NCBI GenBank assembly: GCA_037349315.1
Contig: JBAIAC010000033.1
Coordinates: 13,162,001-13,226,000 of the forward strand
Source of the DNA: Chelydra serpentina
Lineage: Eukaryota > Chordata > Testudines > Chelydridae
Length of the DNA stretch: 64,000 bases
Reading direction: 5' to 3'
In this document: positions 21,090 to 31,700 of the stretch, one piece after another
How positions within the stretch are numbered: position 1 is the stretch's first letter
Layout: each line of letters starts with the position of its first letter
Notes under the pieces: generated by a model
Told to the model about the DNA's origin: nothing
The model's database searches: none
What the model saw: only the letters and a program-made list of their open reading frames with translations
Position numbers and translations under genes: made by a program

Positions 21090-22540
21090 TTCCTGGGTTC
21101 ATCAGTAATCTCCCTGGACTCCCGGATGACTGGAAAAAGGCTAATGTAGTGCCCATCTTTAAAAAGGAAAGGAGGAGGATCCGGGGAACTACAGGCCAGT
21201 CAGCCTCACCTCAGTCCCTGGAAAAATCATGGAGCAGGTGCTCAAGGAATCCATTTTGAAGCACTTAGAGGAGAGGAAAGTGATCAGGAACAGTCAGCAT
21301 GAATTCACCAAGGGCAAGTCATGGCTGACTAACCTAATTGCCTTCTATGATGAGATAACTGGCTCTGTGGATGAGAGGAAAACAGTGTTATTCCTTGACG
21401 TTAGCAAAGCTTTTGATATGGTCTCCCACAGTATTCTTGCCAGCAAGTTAAAGAAGAATGGGCTGGATGAATGGACTATAAGGTGACTAGAAAGCTGGCT
21501 AGATCATCGGGCTCATCGGGTAGTGATCAATGGCTCCATGTCTAGTTGGCAGCCAGTATCAAGTGGAGTGCCCCAAGGGTCGGTCCTGGGGCCGGTTTTG
21601 TTCAACATCTTCATTGATGATCTGGAGGATGGCGTGGATTGCACCCTCAGCAAGTTTGCAGATGACACTAAACTGGAAAGAGTGGTAGATACGCTGGAGG
21701 GTAGGGATAGGATACAAAGGGACCTAGACAAATTAGAGGATTGGGCCAAAAGAAATCTGATGAGGTTCAACAAGGACAAGTGCAGAGACCTGCACTTAGG
21801 ATGGAAGAATCCCTTGCACTGCTACAGATTAGGGACCTAGTGGGTAGGCAGCAATTCTGCAGAAAAGGACCTAGGGGTTACAGTGGACGAGAAGCTGGAT
21901 ATGAGTCAACAGTGTGCCCTTGTTGCCAAGAAGGCTAATGGCATTTTGGGTTGTATAAGTAGGAGCATTGCCAGCAGATCGAGGGACATGATCATTCCCC
22001 TCTATTCGGCATTGGTGAGGCCCCATCTGGAGTACTGTGTCCAGTTTGAGGCCCCACACTACAAGAAGGATGTGGAAAAATTGGAAAGAGTTCAGCAGAG
22101 GGCAACAAAAATGATTAAGGGGCTGGAGCAGATGATTTATGAGGAGAGGCTGACGGGACTGGGATTATTTAGTCTGCAGAAGAGAAGAATGAGGGGGGAT
22201 TTGATAGCTGCTTTCAACTACCTGAAAGGGGGTTCCAAAAAGGATGGATCTAGACTGTTCTCAGTGGTACCAAATGACAGAACAAGAAGTAATGGTCTCA
22301 AGTTGCAGTGGGGGAGGTTTAGGTTGGTTATTAGGGAAAACGTTTTCATTAGGAGGGTGGTGAAGCACTGGAATGGGTTACCTAGGGAGGTGGTAGAATC
22401 TCCTCCCTTAGAGGTTTTTAAGGTCAGGCTTGACAAAGCCCTGGCTGGGATGATTTAGTTGGGGATTGGTCCTGCTTTGAGCAGGGGGTTGGACTAGATG
22501 ACCTCCTAAGGTCTCTTCCAATCCTGATATTCTATGACAT
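21090..22540 (+). mobile_element. CR1 LINE, 5'-truncated, reverse transcriptase and 3' end
   Basis: This is the C-terminal part of CR1 ORF2. The order is: the DDWKKANVVPIFKK region (from about 21120), FLDVSKAFD (about 21400), [10 protein letters not shown] (about 21565), FADDTKL with the catalytic Asp pair at 21661-21666, the [12 protein letters not shown] segment (about 22010), the [12 protein letters not shown] tail (about 22360), and a short 3' UTR ending in atattctatga. The endonuclease domain and 5' end are missing. The frame is broken by one frameshift near 21160-21190 and two in-frame stops, TGA at 21484-21486 and TAG at 21838-21840, so this copy is dead. Otherwise one frame is open from about 21190 to 22458. 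It lies inside the TTA-flanked element. Confidence 0.95.
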
Positions 22541-22615
22541 AATAACTCCACCTCCACGAGAGGCGTAAGGCTCATGTTCGTGTAGTTAGAGTGACACAAT
22601 GTCTGTGCAGACACT

Positions 22616-22733
22616 ACAAAGAGTCCTGTGGCACCTTATAGATTAACAGACTATAGGTGCCACAGGACTCTTTGTCGCTTCTACAGATCCGGACTAACAC
22701 GGCTATCCCGGCCCTCTGATACTTGTGTAGACA
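22616..22733 (+). mobile_element. Hairpin-shaped retroposon copy with 12-bp target duplication
   Basis: The arm 22616-22638 (acaaagagtcctgtggcacc...) is an inverted copy of 22653-22675 (21 of 23 bases). The longer right arm continues cgcttctacagatccggact and on to ctctgatac. The flanks tgtgcagacact (22604-22615) and tgtgtagacact (22734-22745) look like a target duplication with one mismatch. The body matches an abundant turtle repeat ('gtgccacaggactctttg...cagactaacacggcta') recalled from memory. The class is left as retroposon because of the long target duplication. Confidence 0.8.
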
Positions 22734-23122
22734 CTGTGATCCTTATATTGTCTGTTGGCTGTCTTGTCAGTTTCACGGCAGGAGCTGGACCCTGTTCCCC
22801 ACCTGGTGAGAAGCTCTGGGTGGCCTCCCCCTGCTCCTGGCGGGGAACAGGCAGGTGAGGAGCCCCGATGACTTCCCCCCATTCCTGGTTGGGAGCAGGA
22901 AATGGAGTGGAGGAGCAGCCTGTCAGGAGCCTGTGTGTCAGCTGGGCTGGCAGGGAGCTGCCAATGGAGCTGAGAGACTAAGCTCTGAGTTCCCCAAACT
23001 TAGGTCGGTGAGAATGCTCCTGGTGAGGACACGCACCATCGACCCAAGGAGGTTGTGTGGATTATGGTGACTGTAAGTCAACCTAATATAGGGCTACTTA
23101 CCTTTCTAATACAGACATGCCC

Positions 23123-23280
23123 TTAGTCACCTAAATATCTTTGAGGATTTGGGCCAGAGAGATTAAATAATTTACCCAAGATTATGTAAGGAGTCTATGG
23201 CAAAGTCAGGAGCTGAACCGAGCTCCTGATTCCTCAGTCAGTGCATTCACCACAAGATCATTCCCCCTCTACGATAGTAC
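23123..23280 (-). repeat. MIR/CORE-SINE-type repeat, part 2
   Basis: Text after the TTA continues the interrupted repeat. gtcacctaaatatctttgaggatttgggcc is the right fold-back arm, opposing cctcaaaggtatttaggcacctaact at 20842-20867. Then comes agagattaaataatttacccaagatta...ggcaaagtcaggagctgaacc, the 'cttgcccaaggtcacac...gcagagctgggaatagaacc' part of the SINE. Confidence 0.8.
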
Positions 23281-23895
23281 CAGCTGTACAGACTGCTGTG
23301 TTAAGTCTATTTTAAGACAAAGTATATCCAATGCACACACATGCTCACGTACACCCCCTTGATCCTGCAGCCATTGCACCTGGAAATACTATAGACGTAA
23401 GTGGGAATTTTATGTGCTTGAAGAACTGCAAGAGCAGACTGTAAAAAGTTTTCATTTTTGACAAACCAAGTGGGGAAAAACCCCTTGTAACACTTTAAGA
23501 CTAAAGACTATTTAAGATATTGTGTTTGATACTCAAGTAAGTAATGGCCTGAAAACAAATCCTTTACTAGTAGCTACAGCAGCTATTCATTTCTACATAT
23601 TAATACTCAATACAGGATCTCTTAGCTAATAAATAATACCATGAAGCTTCACCAGGGCCTGGTTTTGGACAAATTATCTTTTCATCACTTATATCAATTT
23701 ACTGCAGTTTAGTTCAGTTGTTTCCTGTTTCTCAGAAGCCAATTGGCTTGTTCCTTAGTTGGAAGTGACAGCAATTTAAAAATAACATATTTTGTTTTTG
23801 TTTTACACATATACACCCATATTTTGGCCACAATTTTTAAACTTGAGTGCATAAAAGTAGATACCAACCCCTCATTTACACACATAAATCAGTGG
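23281..23895. other. No gene or repeat recognised
   Basis: Intergenic sequence, no supported feature. Confidence 0.6.
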
Positions 23896-24106
23896 CTTGA
23901 TTTTCAGAGGCATAAGGCATCGTCAGCCCCATATTGATTTCAGTGGGAACTGCAGATGTTCAACACCTCTGAAAGTCAAACCACTTATTTGGATGCCTAA
24001 ATAGTGGCTAAGGGCCTTAATTTTAAGCACATGCTTAAATTCCATTAATTTGAAATAGGTCCTAGGCACCTGACTTTAGGCACCCGATTGTGTAAATTTT
24101 GGCCTT
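23896..24106. repeat. Fold-back repeat (gattttcagagg type) with tail, + orientation
   Basis: The arms ttgattttcagagg (23897-23910) and cctctgaaagtcaa (23966-23979) are inverted with one mismatch, around atattgatttcagtggg. The tail ccacttatttggatgcctaa...taaattttggcc is the rest of the repeat. The same repeat occurs reversed at 61218-61360. Confidence 0.75.
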
Positions 24107-24316
24107 AGGATAGAATCATTCTGATTACTTACAATGCTTCTCTTCTTTGATCAAGAGCATTTTATCATAGCAATTTTCAAATAACAGTTTGCTACAGCTT
24201 CCTGGGTCATTCTAAAATACAACTGATCTAGTCTTATTACTACTCCCAGTGTGAATCTTGAGGCATTTCAGGAGAGCCACAAGATTCCAATTTTATGATG
24301 GCCCCAGGACAGAGGC

Positions 24317-25123
24317 TGTCAAGGTTCCCTCCCCATTCTGAACTTTAGGGTACAGATGTGGGGACCTGCATGAAAGTCCCCTACGCTTATTTTTAACCGC
24401 TTAGGTTAAAACCTCCCCAAGGTACAAAATTTCCCCTGCACCCTGGTAAAAGATTCTTGCTGCCACCACCAAGTGATTGAAACAGGAACCAGGGAAGGGA
24501 CCACTTGGAGTTGCCCTTCCCCCCAAAATATCCTCTCAAGCCCGTACACCCCCTTTCCTGGGGAGCTTGAGAATAATCTCCTAACCAATTGGTTACACAG
24601 TGATCAAAAACCTACCCCCGGGGTCTTAGAACAATGGAAAACAGTCAGATTTTTAAAAGAAGGATTTTATTCAAACAAGAAAGGTAAAAATTATCTCTGT
24701 AAAATCAGGATGGTATATATTTTACAGGGTACTCAATTTCCTAACTCAGGGATCCTTCCCTGGGCAAAATCTTTAAGTTACAGAAAAATGCAACAAAAAC
24801 AGGAATACACATTCCCTCCAGCACAGTGAATTTCCCAAGCTAAACACAACAGAAAAGAAGCCTAACGCATTTTTATCTAAAATCACTTACTAACTCCATA
24901 GAAGATGGATGCGTGCTTGCTTGATCTGCCTCCTACCGAGAGATCACACAGACAGACAAAAAAACCTTTCTTCCCCCTCAGATTTGAAAGTATCTTGTCC
25001 CCTCATTGGTCCTGATGGTCAGGTGTTAGACTGGCTACCTGCGTTTTTTAACCCTTTACCGGTAAAAGGATTGTATAGTACTGCATTAGAGCCTTTCAAC
25101 CCCTTCCCTTTATACTTATGACA
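24317..25123 (-). mobile_element. Solo LTR of an endogenous retrovirus or LTR retrotransposon
   Basis: On the minus strand the unit begins TGTCATAAG and ends AACCTTGACA, giving the 5'-TG...CA-3' termini with short inverted repeats TGTCA/TGACA. GAGGC flanks it on both sides (24312-24316 and 25124-25128), a perfect 5-bp target duplication. It is 807 bases long. An AATAAA on the minus strand (24666-24671) would be the LTR poly(A) signal. TATAAAGGG near the start of the minus-strand unit resembles a TATA box but is unusually close to the edge. No gag, pol or env sequence is present, so this is the product of LTR-LTR recombination. I recall the sequence as a common turtle LTR. Confidence 0.88.
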
Positions 25124-25423
25124 GAGGCACAGGAAGAACTAAATGTAGGACTATGCACTCTCTTTATTATGTTTCTAATGGTTAATCTAACAAACTGCCT
25201 TCTTTTAAAGGCAAAAGAACCATTGACGGAAGTTCTATACAATATATCTGTTATAGACTGAAAAGGTACATATCTCTCTATATATGCAAACTTCTGTTGT
25301 TGAAAGATAACATAGCCTATCCAATGTATACAACAATTAGTCTCCAAAAATGTGTAGAATAACTATTTAAAAAACCTTGTTGAAATACTTCTGATTGACT
25401 GCTTTGGTGGATTAGGCCCAAAT

Positions 25424-25870
25424 TAACAGTGCACTAAGGCCCCCCTGCACATACCCTTGTGCTAATACTCCATTTGCACACAGTCTTTGGCACTTAGACA
25501 CTGCAGTGCTGAGCATTGCAACGCTTAACTCCTAGGCACCCTGTTGCCCAATGGAACTCACAGCCCCGAGTTAGGCACCCAGTCTCCCCAGGCATTGTAC
25601 GGAGAGAGTTAGGTACCTGAGTAAGGAATTCACAGAAGGCAGCAAGCTGAGCAGAGAGCTGCCTAAGCTAGCCAGAGGTGATATGCATAGGCAAGGGGTG
25701 GGGCTTAGGGCAGAGCTCCTCAAAGGTATGCAAGGTGCCTAATTCCCATTGATCTGGGTCTTAGGTACCTGCCTGACAGGCCGGAGGCATGCACCTATCT
25801 CTGTTCGGGATTCTCAGCTGTGAACTCTCTCCTGGAGTTAGGCACCTAAGACAAGTCACCCTTTTCTCAT
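25424..25870. repeat. Probable interspersed repeat rich in 'ttaggcacct' motifs
   Basis: The motifs gagttaggcacccagtc, gagagttaggtacctgag, agctcctcaaaggtatgcaaggtgcct and gagttaggcacctaag recur on both strands within 450 bases, with the same words as the fold-back at 20842-20890. Boundaries and class are not resolved. Confidence 0.5.
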
Positions 25871-28600
25871 GAAAACCAGAGAGAGTGAGGGAAAGGCTCC
25901 TACTCTGGTACATGTAATAGCCTTTTCACTTACAGACCTGTATTTCCCGCCTCCTTGTTTTGTACTGACTGAGCAGCCTCATGCGGCTACATAACTCTGC
26001 ACTACAAACCCTAACGGTTCTTGTACTTATGAGACTGCTCCAGAACCAACAATGATTTTAAAATCAATAGATGCAAATGATATTTTTTAACTTATGGTAC
26101 TCGTAATACGTACAGATAAAGGCAGCAAGGAAGACGGTGCAAGGGCTATTATGGAAACTCTTTTCCTTTGTCCCTGAAGACCTAAGAGGTACTGACTATA
26201 TCATGGAAGTGCTTAACTTCTGAGGGGAATTTTAGGGAAACTGAGCAAGGCATGATATTTTTCACTCCCCCTTTTATTCTTTATACTTTGTATTGAACCT
26301 TTCCATACCCCCCCGCCCTTCTATCTCAACTTGAAGGCCAACCAGTCAACAGAAGCCTCTATGGTGACCAAAGGCAATGCTACCTGGCTATTAATGGAAA
26401 GTGTTATGTGGCATGCAGCACCTGTAGCTAATCTGAGCTGGCAATGTTTGGCAGTTTTGCTGTATAACTGTTTACACTTAAAAGTAGAAAAAAGTCACAC
26501 TAGTCAGGGAAATGCCTATTTCCACATAAAATATTATTCATGGGAGACAGTATATAATATTTCTCTTTGAGTAGCCTGGCAAATGACATCAGAAAGTTTA
26601 AATAGTGGCATCCAGACTCAAGCATTTAATATAGAACGAATGTGTTCATGGAGTATGAAAATAAAGCTATACTTTTATAAAGATATATAGAGCAAATACA
26701 TACACCCGGATTGTCTGTGTGTCTCTTTAAAGCCTGGACATTCACTGCCCCCCACATCTGACAGCGCTCAGACCAAAGCCCATGTAAATAAACTTTTATG
26801 TGACATTTCTCTGTTATATCCATTCTATTCCTAGTGACTGGTGAGTTTGTGATTTCATCAAAGAATTGTTTATGATTCATTCTTTCTAAGCTCTTGCTAT
26901 TTATTCCTTTTGGTTCCCTGATCACCTAAGCACCGGTAATGAAATTCACCCCACTCACAAAAGGATTCAGGGTGTATGTGCTTGAAATGCAGGTGGTGAA
27001 ATGAAGAACTCCAACCCAGGATCATAACAAGGGGCTGTGGCTTAGCCTTCTTCCTCACACCTATGGACAGGAATAGCAGATGCAATCCCTCCTTGCTGGT
27101 TTTGTGAGGTATTGGGGCCACAAGATCCACACAGATGTGGGGGTCTGTAGCCTCTCCCCTATGACTTTCCATACTGGCCCCACATAGGCTGGCATGGAGA
27201 CAATTTCCATGGCAATGCAGGGATCCCCCAGCCCCATCTGGCCAACCCCTGACCTTGTACAGTAACTCATTCTGGAATACGGCTGCCTTTTATGCTTATT
27301 GTTCTGCTCCTTCTCTATTTCTAGAGCCAATCCTTTTTTACTCTCAAATATTAAGCAAACTCCATGAAACCACATTAGATGGTTCTAGTTCCTCGCATTT
27401 TCTTTCTTCAGTGCAATTATTATCTGTTTCAGTTGGTACTTTTTAAGATGGTCCAGCCTCCTCCACAACTGCAATGACATGCTTCAGCCAGCCTTATAAG
27501 ATGCAAACAAGTGATGAAATACAAGGTGTGCGCTTCCCTACAGCGGAGGGCATCCCCTCAGCCATGCTTCCAACCCTTCTCTGCACAAGGAGAACAATTC
27601 ATAAGGTCACTCTTGAACCCTTGTTTCCCATGAGGCAATACACAGTTCATTCCATAGACCAAATCAATTTCCTATTTTCTCTAGTGTCTATATTAATATC
27701 AAAACGGAATATGCTCACTACTCGCCAAAGAAATAATTTTATATTTTAACACATTAACTAGCTGCAACGTCATTTGCAAGAGCTGAAAAGCTCTTATAAA
27801 TAGCTTTAAAAGGTATATGCTTAACATTAAAATAGCTTGGCTTTATTCGAAGGATTTGCAATTGTTACTATATAGTTCACCAATGCTAAACTCGTGTGTG
27901 ATTTTCCAAATGCATCAATCTCAGTTGCTTTCTAATTATTTCCAGAGAACATTTTGGCAGCTCCCATCCAAATCTATACCTCCAAATTTGTTTTAACTAT
28001 AAGAGAAAAGACCACCCGAGGACAGATTTTATCTCAGAGTTTTGACCCTTGAAAATTTTGTTGAAAGTAGAGCATACTCTTTTTTGGGGGGAGGAGCAGG
28101 AGAGGAGGGAGACTGATTCTAGTTATAGCATTCCAAAGGGTTTGTGCAATAATGGTGCTTTAAAGTAACCTATAACAAATCAGGTTTCCTTATATGATCA
28201 TTGCCTGACCATTAATATCTGGATGTGGGCTTTTAAAATTATATACATATTATTCTTTTGATTGGGGATCAATCAATCAAAATACTAATCTGTGAATTAG
28301 CCTCTCGGTGCGATTTGGATTCATAGTAGTGCATTATAAAAGGGCCAGGTATTATTTTTTCATAAACAGAAGCACGGGTATTACAATGCAATGGATATTT
28401 CACAAGCACAAATAGCCAGCATTAGTGGGTAATGCACTGACAACAGTGGGAAGTCTGAAATGAGGCTGATGGAATCTGAAAACACCCCATGAACGCAGTG
28501 ATGTCCAGAAAGCCACTAGCACCTGTGAACAGACTATTTTGGTTTAATAATTCTGATCTCCTCCGAATACCAGTCTTGGATCAACTAACTGACAAATACC
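25871..28600. other. No gene recognised
   Basis: 2.7 kb of intergenic sequence. Overlapping minus-strand open frames at 26626-27375 have no recognisable domain. The 26940-27250 stretch looks repeat-like but I cannot name it. Confidence 0.5.
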
Positions 28601-28708
28601 TGTCAGGGATGGTCTAGATGAAATACTTAGTCCTGCCATGAGTGCAGGGGGCTGGATTAGAAGACCTCTCAAGGTCCCTTCCAGTCCTACAATTCTATGA
28701 ATCTATGA
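28601..28708 (+). mobile_element. CR1 LINE 3' terminal fragment
   Basis: cctgtcagggatggtctaga, tgagtgcagggggctggatt and ggtcccttccagtcct, ending attctatgaatctatga, form the CR1 3' UTR with its characteristic 8-bp-type terminal repeat. It is severely 5'-truncated. Confidence 0.9.
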
Positions 28709-31700
28709 ACTTCTAAGTAGAAATGATGGGATATCAACATTAGGAATGGGGCTTCCAAATCTGAGAAATTATGAATCAACCTGAACTTCTGCTCAAAGCT
28801 TGAACTACACTCATACTTATTTAAGGTCTTAATAGTCCAGCCCTTTCCTTCAAAGTCACTTCCTAGTTTAAAGCAGAGCAGGGAGTAGAATTATTAAAAT
28901 GGTGGGATAAAGGATGCTTGTGATATTTAGTCCAAACAACCAGAAACCTTGCAAGGAAAGTCTGTTCTTTGGGAGATTCCAAGCCCATTCTCCAGACCAA
29001 AGAGGATGGATAAGCATCCAAACTTTTCAGGGCTTATCCCAACGTAGCTTACTCCCAACCTAACTTAACCCAATGTCTGAGCTTTTGGGATTTCACTTAT
29101 CATTAATCAGAAGGCAAGATTTAAAATCATAACCTGTTGTAATCAGATCAGGATGCTTGCCTAATGAACTCCCACAGGAACTTAGGAGCATCATAACCCA
29201 CACCACCTTCTGTGCTAAGTGCAAGGCACATTTCTTTCACCTTGCCCTCTCTACATACATAAAGCAATGTGTGTATAGAAAATAAAACACAAATTCCAAA
29301 ATAAAATCACTCCACTGCACACACTTCTCCCTCTGGGGAGAGGATCAGAAAACAAACACAACACAGATGTTCAGTTACTTTGCTTAATGCACTAGTGGAA
29401 GGTACTCAGATACTACAATGATGAGGATGGTAAAAGAACCTGTACAGAACAGTTTGCAAGATGGCTTTTTACAACAAAACCAAGGTAACTGCTGCTGCTG
29501 TTGTAAGAATGTGTAGCACACTCCAAAGCAGAACCACAAACATCTGCAGAGTTAAAGAAGGGCTTTTTGCAATATTGTGGACTGGGCTGTATCTGAATTG
29601 TGCCTCTACTATACACAAAATACAGCACATCAGTTTGTCTGGTAAATGATATACCGATTTCACTGTGTGATTTGACATATGGACATTTTATCAGTTTGTT
29701 CTTTTTCCACATCATTCCACGGCTTCTGCTGGAATTAAGAACAATAAGACAGAACCGCCAGTAGATGATATGAGTATTTCCAGAGATCTCTTCCACAACA
29801 AATGAGTCTATTGACATTTAGGAAAGCAGACAATATTTGTAAAATAACTTTCAAAAACTCTTGGGGGCGGGGGGGAAGACATGGAAAAAAAAAGCCCTTC
29901 AATTTTTCTGAGCTGGGCAGAACAAATGTTTGACTGAAAAGCTTCAAGTCCAGCTGGGAGAAGGCCAAGACTAATTTAACCTTTGGTCAAATGGTTGGGA
30001 GTTAGCTAGTTTCCTTTTTCCTCTTACATCACTCCCAGAGATTTAGACAAAAATAATATGGCCCTGATTACATGACATTACAGGCTCTCAAAATGCACCA
30101 GGGAGGATAGTGCTGAAACCCCTTGGAGACAAATTAATCCCAGCAAAGCAACAGCTGTAAGATTGATATAAACAGGGAAAACAACTATAATATCTACAGC
30201 AGGTACTTATAGGATTTTAGTACAAATTATAAAAGCAAAAAGAGGTTTGTTGTAACAGTTCCAACAGTCTTGAATCATCATTTAAAAAAAATCTGTTATC
30301 ACCGAGCCAATGTTGTGCATAATTGCTGTTAAGCACTATAATAACTCAGTACATGCTTTTAAAAAGTTAAAGTACACTCGAGTGTAAATTGATTTATCTC
30401 AATTTAAGAAAACCTCGGTAATCAGTGAATACATAATCTATAGTTTTTTAAATGCCCTGGAACTGATCACCATTTCTGTCATTGTCTGCCTCTTACATCC
30501 AGTACGACAGATCAGGTGTCATGCACCTGTTTACGCTGTGTAATATAACTGACTTTGAATACCCTATTGGAGAGAACCAGTGTTACCGTGTTTCAAGAAA
30601 CTGCAGTCAGGAGCCCTCAAGGGGCCTATTGTAGAACTTGTATGCATCATTTACAGTAGAAAACAATCAAAATGTTTCCTATTCAGGGAAAACAGAACCC
30701 TCCCTTCCCCTGTTTTTCATTCACTTTATAAATATGAATCGCTGTCCTAACACTCTCATTATACTAATATGAGTTTGAACTCTTGCTATTCTCTCTCACT
30801 TTAACATTATATTTGTTACGCCCAAAAGTTTTATTTCAGGAAGATATGTATTGACATGAGTCACTCCATTTACACACTACACTCTATAACTATTCATTTA
30901 CCCCATAATGCTCCATCTTTGTGTTTCTTGGGTTCTCATTCCAGTGATATGTCATAGTGTGGGCTCTCAGGATCACCTTCCTAAAAGGTGGCCAAAAAAT
31001 TAATGGCAAAACTGAGCCAATTACTCTGACGACGTTCTCTTCACTGGAGATGGCTGAATCATCCCTGAGTGATAACATACTTGCCCGTCTCTGTACCTTT
31101 TCCGATTCTAATATAGTTAAATGTCCCTCATTTCAAAGCATAGCCACACCACTTTGGTGTCAACTCACTTTTATGGTGGGAAGTCACTGACACTGGAAAT
31201 AAAAAATCATGGCATTGAGGTCGCAGTTATTTCCACTGAAGGGTGAATCCCACAGCATTCCTCCATGACTTCTTTTGATGCCCCTCATTTTAGGTCTTTG
31301 TCATACACTGTGTCTCATATTTGGGAATTGGTAGGTGAGAGGTATGTTGCTAGATGTGTATAGTTGCTGTAATCAGAGAGTTAAGACAAAGGTGAAAATC
31401 CTGGCTCTGTTCAAGTCAGTGACAAAACTCCCGCTGACTTCAGTAGGGTTTGGATTTCACCCAAGATCCCTGCCCTAAAGAGCTAAATTGTACACAGCAA
31501 GAAGGGACCCTGGGAACCCAAAAACAGACAAGGGTACAGAGGAAAGGAAGAAGGACTTCCCAGAATGAGGAAGTTGACGGGATTATTTACGTGGCATGGT
31601 AATGCAGCATATTAATTCTTTTTAAAATGCAGGCTTTACTTTATTTTGCTTTAGAAAGGTCAGTAGAGAACACCTGTAGAAAAAGATAGGTTTTTGAGGT

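Larger units (their letters stand above)
20892..23122. mobile_element. PIF/Harbinger-like non-autonomous element carrying nested insertions (TTA target site)
   Basis: The left end gggctggtctacacta and the right end taatacagacatgccc are inverted with a few mismatches. TTA occurs on both sides (20889-20891 and 23123-23125), as in PIF/Harbinger elements. The interior blocks taagttgacataaggcagct, cctccacgagaggcgtaagg and gtaagtcaacctaa fit the same family as 6188-6384 and 63953-64000. About 1.45 kb of its length is a later CR1 LINE insertion and about 120 bases is a hairpin retroposon. No transposase frame was seen. Confidence 0.8.

Noticed and set aside
29413..29817. 134-codon minus-strand frame
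   Set aside because: No recognisable motif and an overlapping frame on the other strand; length is within chance for a 64-kb window.
30900..31130. Possible CR1 fragment on the minus strand (ctgtaccttttccgattctaatat)
   Set aside because: Only about 25 bases resemble the 'ccttttccaattctaatat' part of CR1; the flanks do not follow in order.
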